A DNA stretch of 38,179 nucleotides from Mnemiopsis leidyi (taxonomy: Eukaryota > Ctenophora > Tentaculata > Lobata > Bolinopsidae). Both the position numbers and the translations under genes were made by a program. Location of the stretch: the NCBI GenBank assembly GCA_000226015.1, contig JH154101.1:220975-259153 (forward strand), written 5' to 3'. Below the pieces are notes generated by a model that made no database searches, was not told the origin of the DNA, and saw nothing but the letters and a program-made list of their open reading frames with translations. Shown one piece after another: positions 20,701 through 29,800 of the stretch (position 1 is the stretch's first letter; every line of letters starts with the position of its first letter).

Positions 20701-21310
20701 TGCTGTAAGCAGAGTGAACAAAAAACCAGCTCAAGCTAAACCTTTGTACAACGTTCGAAAATTTGCCCACTTAAAGGAAGCAAATAACAAGATGTCCCGA
20801 ACTGGTAAAACTAATGAAATAGCTCGGGGGAAAACCTCCAAGAACAGTCTAGTGAGGAAAACAACACCAGAAGATGAAATTCGCCGGTCTTACACTAACC
20901 TCCTCACATCAGACGCATCAGACATCTTCAAGAAGGAGTTCAATGAGTTCCTCACCAGCGCCAAAGCCGAAACCATCAAGTCTCATTGCTCTAAAACTGA
21001 GACTTCAGCTCGGTTCAGACGAAAATCGGGCCGACATGAGATTGTTATATCTCCTCTTACGTCGTACAGGCAGTCTAGCAGGGCCGTGAAATCCAAACTT
21101 CAAGGTGATACTGAGTTAGGTGCTTACTGTCCATGGAAATTATCGGGACATATAGATTTACAAAGTGTTGGAGAGTTGAAGGACTTGAGAAAGTTGAGAA
21201 AGACGGATCTTGGCAAATCGACCAAAAAACAAGTAGTGCTTCACGCGAAACCTTTTGTAAGATTTAGAAAAACAGGACGAAATTCTTTTCAGTGGCGGGA
21301 GGATCGCTAG
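17783..21310 (+). CDS. Class I (SIRT2/SIRT3-like) NAD-dependent sirtuin with long C-terminal tail; 5' end missing
   Basis: NAD+-dependent protein lysine deacylase. Exons recognised: 17783-17907 (phase 1 in, ends CGG|GTGAGT) and 18797-21310. They give 878 residues plus an unlocated first exon. Catalytic landmarks: IIIMAGAGISTASGIPDFRS (NAD binding), TQNIDGLE, catalytic His in VEAHGTLES (codon 19229-19231), KPDVVMFGEELP, IIMGTSLNVEPF and VLLNRD. The zinc site has Cys codons at 19253 and 19262 (C-x2-C) and at 19325 and 19340 (C-x4-C, where C-x2-C is usual). After the Rossmann fold, about 560 residues of Ser/Lys/Glu/Pro-rich low-complexity sequence follow with no recognised domain, ending with a basic Arg/Lys-rich segment (RFRKTGRNSFQWRED). 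Typical SIRT2/3 proteins are 350-400 residues, so this tail is exceptional. A distal first exon candidate lies at 15191-15323. Confidence 0.95.
17985..18735. mobile_element. Rearranged SINE copies in the sirtuin intron
   Basis: 17985-18085 matches the body of the 11163-11365 element (CATTCGGCTGAGTCGACCGA). 18479-18540 repeats AGATTGCATAGGCAA and GATCGGCGGCTCCGGGAAT in the same orientation. Then 18550-18735 carries the tRNA-like head and body inverted (GTGGTTAAGTGGTATCTAGC, GACTCAGCCAAATGACTGGG). The arrangement implies two insertions in opposite orientation, or an inversion. Confidence 0.6.
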
Positions 21311-21417
21311 ACGAGTCGTACTAAGTTGATTTTGTATATGATTTCGTAGAATTTTGTAAACTTTTGATATTATGTTTATATTGATACTTTGATAGTTACT
21401 TACAGATAATTATTCAA

Positions 21418-21451
21418 AATAAACTCTGACGTTGGCTAAGTTGACAATAAA
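21418..21451 (+). terminator. Sirtuin polyadenylation signals
   Basis: Two canonical AATAAA hexamers, at 21418-21423 and 21446-21451, lie 108 and 136 bases past the sirtuin stop codon, followed by AT-rich sequence. Confidence 0.7.
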
Positions 21452-22650
21452 TTCTAATGAGGAGATTCTCGAATAATTTTATTATTATTTCTAGACTCTA
21501 GTGATTGCTGCATTTCCGAATATTCTCAAGGTTGACAACCCGCATACGCCTGAGACTATTTCAATTTTCAGATTATGGTTTTAGCTTGCTAAAATATTAC
21601 ATTCAATGTATCTAATCTATGTTTTGAATTTCAATTGCAATTAAGCACGTAAGAAAATTGGTATCGCCAAAAAGTTGAGAATAATTTACAATTAATAAAG
21701 AAAGGTATTTTGTGGAGGGTTCACAAATTATGACCAATGAGAAGCTACAAGAAAGTGCTTTCTAAAAAATATTGTGATTTCTAGCATCTGATCGGTTACA
21801 GTTTGTAACCCTTTCCTAAAATACTTTTCTCGAATGGTTGTCTTTCTCATAAATTGTATCATCGATTTCAGAGACAGCTAACTCGAGATTTGCATACAAT
21901 GTTAAAATCATTCACTGCAAGATATTGTAGAATAGACAGAGGCAAGCTTCTGTTCTTAAGTGGAAACCGTAAATTATACTATCATTCTTGGAATTTAAGG
22001 TGCCTTTACGATGTTATGAATGAATTATGTAAATTCCTTTACCAGCGATTGTACCTGCTCATTTAATAGCGTTTATTTCACATCTTCACAGTTCACTATA
22101 TTTGAATCTTACCGTAGATTTTAAAAGAAACGGCGTCTTAATCACGTCCCCCTGATACTAATGACGTCATCATTGATGCTTCTTAAGTTCTTACGTAGGC
22201 GAAAATGTAATTTGTTGCACGAACTCAGTTGCCATAGTTACCGAATCCTCTCCGCATTTCTGAGTGAATGTTGAAGCTTCAACACCACGAAGTCTGCAAA
22301 TCACGGTAATGATTTATCACTAACTATAGAATTCAACCTGTTTTCGCTGTGGTCCGCTGTCAATTAAAACTTACATTCAACGCATTTACAATGCTGATGC
22401 ACCATCAACCAGTGCAGATATATATAGGTATCTCAAGCACCGCACTGAATGTACGGTTTACTCTTGATCCTACTGTTCGGAACAAAATGTTTCAATCTCA
22501 CCATCAGCCGAGTCTCTATCATGCATACAATCGGAAATGAGTGGGTAGCAGATGTAGCTACTACACAGCTATCACACCGTTACAACAGAGTGCAGGGAGG
22601 TACTTGAACTCCTAGCTCACGCTAACTCATGCTGATCAAATTAGGCCGTG
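21452..22650. other. Intergenic spacer, possible SINE at its end
   Basis: No gene recognised. A CRE-like TGACGTCA is present near 22162. Near 22540-22625, GAGTGGGTAGCAGATG and GGAGGTACTTGAACTCC resemble A and B boxes of a tRNA-derived element that ends in the TC tract; this is tentative. Confidence 0.35.
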
Positions 22651-22684
22651 CTCTCTCTCTCTCTNNNNNNNNNNNTCTCTCTCT

Positions 22685-22759
<75 letters not shown>
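22651..22759. repeat. TC microsatellite with an assembly gap
   Basis: A run of (CT)n interrupted by 11 undetermined bases at 22665-22675. The gap size is unlikely to be true, since such tracts collapse in assembly. Open frames across it on both strands are artefacts. Confidence 0.97.
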
Positions 22760-22762
<3 letters not shown>

Positions 22763-22802
22763 AGGAGAAAGCGAGCTCAATAAATCTCTCTGTTTTAGCT
22801 AA

Positions 22803-23045
22803 TGTACAACATGCAATGTGCAAGCTGCTGCTGCTCAATCCAACTTACAAGCTCTCAGAGTTGACTTACTTGTCGCTGAATCTGCTTGTATGTCGGACGG
22901 AGTGTGCAGTAATAATTCTACTGGATGTCAGGCCGCTTTTTGTGAAGCGATGTACTCAGAAAGTTGCATGTATTGTCAATTTGCTTGTCCACTTAATCAT
23001 GTTGTGATTGGGACAATTATAAAAGCGGTGCTTATTCAAAAATAG
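22803..23045 (+). other. Small Cys-rich open frame, possible exon
   Basis: A frame without an ATG start, bounded by stops, encodes ESACMSDGVCSNNSTGCQAA followed by FCEAMYSESCMYCQFACP: eight Cys in about 37 residues and one N-glycosylation motif (NNST). A possible acceptor, CTGTTTTAG, ends at 22797, but a stop in this frame follows it at once (TAA, 22800-22802). No signal peptide is visible. It may be a fragment of a secreted Cys-rich protein or chance. Confidence 0.25.
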
Positions 23046-23848
23046 ATTTTTTGTTATAATTCAAAAGTAGAATTTCATATATCTAAAAGGGTTATATCTT
23101 TCAACCGTGTATCTATTTAAGACTAAAAGATGAATTTCGGCGACCAAAGGCGATAGTGGTACATGATGCGATTTTAAATTTGATGAAATCTTAAGCGGGG
23201 CAATTCCAATATTTACCTGTAGTTGACGAAACATGATTGGTTGACGAAACATGATCTTATCAATAAAGAACACACTTTTACCTTATAATTCAGTATGAAG
23301 AACGATCGTGGCCTCAAACTGACCTCAATTTCGTCATTAACCTGCAGCTCAAAACATGCTGACAAGCTGTTTGAGTTGCAAGCAAACTTTAAATGCAGCG
23401 GAGAATGTCTATTCTTTTCCTCCAGATCTCTTTTAAAGCCGTGCTTAACATTTGGTTACCATTTAAACAGAAGTACAACAGTTTATTGCGAGTAAGTCTG
23501 CAGCAAAATCGTATTTTAAACATCAAACTACCGCACTGGGTTTTAAATGCTTCTCAAATTTTGCAGTTGTTGAGCGACGTCCAAGTTAAAGCTAGCACGA
23601 AATGTCCAGTTTTAAAGTTCATGGCATTATCTAAAAGTTAAGACAAGTAACGATTAAAAGTTGAACGATTAAAAGTTGCTGCCGAATTTTACTACTCAAT
23701 AATGCATTGAAACTTGGAAATTAGGCTTTTGATAAAGAAGCTTTGAAAAACTCATAATTTATTCCTAATAAGAACCTTATTCCTAAAAGCTTTCCGTTGA
23801 TTCTCCTTTATCCTTCAACCTTCCTACTCATTACTTTATCAGCTTAGT
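23046..23848. other. Spacer upstream of the coiled-coil gene
   Basis: No gene or structured RNA recognised. GGTTGACGAAACATGATTGG has a near duplicate directly adjacent (23221-23255). The right end presumably contains the promoter of the gene starting at 23849. Confidence 0.4.
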
Positions 23849-26800
23849 ATGGTGCTGGGGGCGCGATCTCCGTCCCTTCAATACCAGATCAAACTGTTGG
23901 AAGATGAGACACGTCAAGGGAGTACGCGTCCTTCCAACAGCAAAACTAAAATAGCTACACAGATATTGCAGGACATACTGCCCCATACTGGCGTTAGTAA
24001 CAGTTAGTTTCGTTTACATCCAGTTACAGTTAGTTACAGTTAGTTACTGTTAGTTACTGTCAGTTACAGTTAGCTACAGTTAGTTACTGTTAGTTACAGT
24101 TAGTTACAGTTAGATACAGTTAGTTACAGTTAGTTACAGTTAGCTACAGTTAGCTACAGTTAGTTACTGTTAGTTACTGTTAGTTACAGTTAGTTACAGT
24201 TAGTTACTGTTAGTTACTGTTAGTTACTGTCAGTTACAGTTAGTTACTGTTAGTTACTGTTAGTTACAGTTAGTTACATTTAGTTACTGTTGGTTACAGT
24301 TAGTTACATTTAGTTACAGTTAGTTACAGTTAGTTACAGTTAGTTACAATTAGTTACAGTTAGTTACAGTTAGTTATGGTTAGTTACAATTAGTTGCAGT
24401 TAGTTACTGTTAGTTACAGTTAATTACAGTTAGTTACAATTAGTTACAGTTAGTTACAGTTAATTACAGTTAGTTACAGTTAGTTACAGTTAGTTACGGT
24501 TAGTTACCCAGGTCTATAAAGACGTGTTAGTTACCATGGTTACTTTACCTAGGTGTACAAAGACGTGTTAGCGCTAGTACTGGACACGCTAAAACAGGCT
24601 ATATACAGTTCTACGCTAACTTCATCTACAGTCCCGGAAGATGGGGATAAAACAGATCACACAGCTTCTTATCTCCCTTACTTCGAGATGGTATTCAGGT
24701 TATCATTCTTTACATTGTTTACATGCGAGTAACGTTCCTTACTTTCTTATCTATCCAAATAGTTCACATAAATTGCGGTTTTTGTGTTTTTCCAGTATTC
24801 ATTTTCGTTAAATCTTTAAACAAATGGTTATGAAAGTAAAAGCTAAAAAAGTTAAAATCTCTCAGTGACACATAATTAAGCAAATAACATCATACATCCC
24901 TTAACAGTCTCAATCAATTAATCAATCAAACTTCTGTGTCTGAAATTGAAGTCTAGTCTATTTCACTTTCCTAATCTGGCTTTCATTCTCTTGAATATTT
25001 CTTCCTGTTTTCTTCCTCTTGAATAAGCCTCTTGATTTCTTCCGTATTCTCCTTGGTAGGGACTCTTGTTCTCTTCTTGTCCTTTTATTTGATCGTTCAT
25101 CCAGCCTGTATAGATAGTGAATTGTTATCATGAAATTCTATAACATGCACAATTGTGCAACAACAAAAGAGAGATGTTGTTTTGCATGGAATTATTTAAT
25201 TTTCTGCTTGTCTGTCTCCGATTTGCGATGCGAATTGCAACTGTATGAAGCCTAATAGTAATGCTAGGAGATATCGTGCTTTCGGCAGTATAATGATTAA
25301 TCTGGAAAATGTTATGCAAAATCGATTGTTCATTGATTACAAGGTAGGATGAGCAGATAAATTTATGGATGAGGAGGTGAAATTATTCAAAAACGTAAAA
25401 TCAAAACATCACTTTGAGATATGGAACAGGGTGAAATTTCCTTACCAATATCTGGGAGTTGAGTAACCGTTAAGTTGAAGTTAAGAAGAAGTGATACTAA
25501 GAGCAGACACGCTGTTAAGGTTTTCATTTCTACTTCCTGCGATTAATGACAATGGTCAAATTTTTAGTCAACATGAATAGGTTCAATAGGTAGGTTCTAG
25601 ACGTATCTCTTTTTTATTTATGATTCTAAGGGCCAATGCAAGAGCATGTAGCACCAAATCTTAGGTCTTCGGCCAAAATGGCGCAGCCGGGGGCTTTGTT
25701 TGAACCTCGGTCTGCTGGGCGGAAGGCGATAGTTATGCCACTACACCACCGTCCACCAATTGGACACTAGGACCAAGTGCATTAACTTCTGTCAAGAAAT
25801 TATGCTAGGAAGTGAATACTGAATATTTCTTCTGTCACTCAGAGACAAAATCATCGCTTCGTCCTACTTTCTTACTTCTTTACTTTCGTCTTAACGTGGG
25901 CTCATGAGGGACGTCTAAGAAAGCGCACAACTTTTAAGCCGACGCGAAAAGGTAAGACACATGTCGCCAGTTACTACAAGCAGCCAGTGCATGCAATTTT
26001 AAATGCTGGCGCGCGCAATTTTCGCGCGCTATTCGATTGTCAAATTCATAATATATTTGATCGATTTTGATCTCGTCTCTCGTGGTGTATTAAGATTTAA
26101 GTGAGGGCAAACTTTTGACTTAAGTTTAAGGTTAAAACAATTCCTTGATAATTGATTCATGATTGACTAACAGTCGGCAATCCGTTCCGTTTAAGTTTTA
26201 GGCCTCAATTTGAAAATTTTATTGTAATCGAAAACTTTACACAGCTGATGACACATGATGTTATTGAAACAGCTCAATGAAATCAACAAACAATCTACCA
26301 GCCACCAGGGCTCCTTTAACAAGGATTTTGATTTCGGATGAAAATGACAAAGCCTATAACCTACGCTGTTCAAAATTGAAGATTAATCTCGTAAAATTTT
26401 ATGAGTTACTAAGTTACTATGGATTTAGTTCCGTTTATTGTCCTTAGACCTTATTCACTATTCTCTTATTCACTATTCTCATTTATTATACACAATTAAT
26501 TCTTATTCTCCACAGACTTGAAGAGGAGCGAAACGCAGCCGCAGAAACGCTGAAAGATGAAAGTGAACAACTGAGAAGTGAAGTCTCAAAATCTCGTAGT
26601 GAAAGTGAAAACATTGCAGCTCTTCTAGACAAGAAGACAAGGAAGTGAGTCCGATACTATCGGGGTTATATCCGGTTATTTTCATAGTGTAAACCTCAAA
26701 CCACGTCTTTTAAACCAGGACTTTCTGTGTGCCGTTTACAGAGGCAATAAAACGAACAAAAATTATTGCAGTTCAAACATTTTCCTAATCTTCAGCTACC

Positions 26801-29800
26801 TGACATAGATACTCAGATTTTAAGTGTTGAATCGGATGATTCATTTCAAGCGATGAATCGGATATGCAAAGTATTAAAACTAAACTGCCAAATTTTACAA
26901 TTAACCGGTAAACAGTCACTTTTTCCCTGATTCCCTGATAAAACAAGGAGTGAGACTAAGATGAACTAAACTGTCATCGAAGTTTCTCCTCTCAACTGTC
27001 TTGTGCCTATAGCTTGATCTGCAATCGATAACATTCTAAACCAGACCAACTAAATTGACTAACTATTCTCTGTCTCTGATTTCAGAATAGAGGATTTAAA
27101 GAATGAGATAAAAGTATTAAGAACTGAACTGGAAGAAAAAGACGTCCTGTTGGAGAAATGTCAAAGAAATGTGCAGACCCTCAACGAGGACATTGTGAAA
27201 ACTAACGAAGAAAAATTGCTGCAGAAAAATGTAACTATGAATGATAAATATTGATAAATTTTTGTTGTGAATGCCAGCATCATCACACCTAAACTCTAAA
27301 AGCATTCAAAAACTCTGAATTAATTAAATAATTGATTATTTTAAGAATTAAAACATATTTTCATTATTGCTGAGAAGAAGTAAGCTATCGGGTGATGTCT
27401 TGATACATCCTTAATGTGGTCAAAAATCTTAAGTCTTTTTGAGTTTGGGAGGGATCTACGATTAACTGATATAATTTTAGATGTTCGAGTCTTGTGTGGC
27501 TAAAAAAAGACGGAGAAATAAAGAAGCTTTTGACGTACAAGAATGAGTTTTATGACTTACAGACGAACTTCTTTAGACTTACTTCTAATCAGGTAGCTAG
27601 TATCAGACTTTTACATACATTTCCTTGTAATACAGCTGTCTTAGACACTTGTGATATTTCGACAAGATCCATTTCCAGGTCTGCATTCATCCACCAGTCA
27701 AATAAGATAAGAAGTTTAAGCTTTTGTCCGCAGAGCAGTGAAGAAGAAGAAGAAGTTAAAACCGAAGAGAAGATTTCAGAATCTGCCATCTTACAGGAAC
27801 AGCTTGTCGGCATAATCAACAACATTCTTCAAGAACAGGACAATTTTAGAGCCAGGCAAGTTAGAGCTAGTATTAAATCTAAAGTGGTAATAAGTCTATG
27901 AATGCCTATTTTACGATAAGATAAATGGTAAAAGGGTGCTCAATGCTCATTTGTTAAGACTTGGTTGTAATTGCTAGAGTCTAGTATTAACCATCAGTGA
28001 TCAGTGATCACAGCTCAAATGCATGAAATGTGCCAAAAACACTCCATTCACACGTGTCCTAAATTCACACGTGACCTCTTATCGCAGATACAACAACTTA
28101 GTCTTGAACTCCAGCAAATCGGACGATCTCTCTGAATGGAACAAACGGTACATAATCATGAGGGAAACTTTTGCCAAGGTACAACTTCCTGATGTCCAAC
28201 AATATTAGTATATAGGACCTCTAAAGTCGTTAGGGCCTCTAAAGTCGTTAGTCGACCTGATAGATTTAGTTATTTGACTGGCAAGGTAAGAAGGAAAATT
28301 TGCAATTATTTATTGTAAATTGATAGCATATGAAAATGTTGCTGCAATAGTGAATACCCATCAGATGGGACTTACGGTGCTAAACGAACTCAAGCTGCTG
28401 AACACACATATCAACTACGAGAGAAAGTTGCAGGGCCTCGAAGTGGATGAGGAGGATGAGGAGGAGAAAGAAGAGGTGAGAAAAGAGGGAAATGTGGCGA
28501 CGTCACGATTTCGTGACGTCAATCTATTTATATGAACTGATTAAGATTGAGTTATTTCATTTCTTAGGAACTGTTGAACGGTGGAGATAATGAAAAATGC
28601 ATTCCTTTCTTGAATAATAATTACAGTCGGTTGGTCTATACCACTTTTGATATTTGTGTTACTTTCGATCCCATGGCTACGTCAAACGAATATAAATTCC
28701 TAGGTAAATGTTCGAAACTTATTCGCGGAGGGAAAAGATCCGTTCAACTCGAAAGAGATAATTACAGCAAAGTACTCTGCCGCGGTCGAGATCTCAACCA
28801 ACGATTGTATCACATTTTCCAGTTTATCAGGGTCCAGGGAATGCAAAGCGTGCGACGCTGTTGTTTTCATATGTCCACATCTCAACTTTGAAGAAAATGC
28901 TGTGAGTAGTGGATGTCAGAATTCTTTAAGAGGAGTCGGAAATTTTCAAAAATCTCAAACCTTATTCATCAATTTTATCGGCCTCCTGTCTTTGAAAGTG
29001 TGGAGTTCAACTTCAATCTACGTCGAAACTAATTTGGACAATGCGAAAGAGTTCTTCCAAAAAACTGGTCCTTTACTCTATTACTAAACTTTGTGTTAAT
29101 ATTGAATAGCAACATTATTATGATTTGTGAACTGGATCAAATGCAATTAACTATTAGCCCCTAAACCTCTTTAATTGCAGGTTATAAAGTTGCCCCCTGG
29201 ATGTTCACATCTTAAAGTTTCTAGACCTTTCTTAAACGTTCCCCCGACTGATTGTCTAAGGGACGCTATAAGGGAAGCGTTCACGGTAAGTCTAATAGTC
29301 TGGGTTATAAAGTCTGCTAGTTAAGGGTGAGGAAACTAAAAAATCCGCTCTGACTTCAATTGTAAAGCTAAAAGGTGGGCCGACAATATACCTATGCTAT
29401 TGGTGGAGAAACTGAGACTAACCACAACTACGAGTGCGTTGCGGGATTGGTGGGGTTACTGTGACCACAAAGTGGCAACTCAGCGATAAGAGCAACGACC
29501 CTGCAAGAAGCATTTATAGGTTTAACTAGTTCAGGTCATTCTATTTTTATGTCAAGGTGGAATTATTAACGTTTAGATTTCCTGGTCACAGTCATAGGTA
29601 AAGAGATAAAATAATCCGCCTTTTTCCTTTTTAACAGACACCAAATATCTTGAATAGTTTTGAAAAGGAAGCTAAGCTAGTTACGTAGAATCAATATTGC
29701 AAAAATCGTGCTTCTCCTGCTCGCCATGATGTGACTTTTATCAGCATTCATGGTACACTATTTTGTAGCTGCATGGTGGTAAACGGGTTTCGGCGAGATT

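Noticed and set aside
22641..22838. Arg-Glu and Ser-Leu repeat frames through the TC tract
   Set aside because: Dinucleotide repeat translated across an assembly gap.
27494..27733. Upstream part of a 135-codon frame before exon 5 of the coiled-coil gene
   Set aside because: The frame is only coherent after the CAG at 27733, where the splice phase fits; the preceding part looks intronic.
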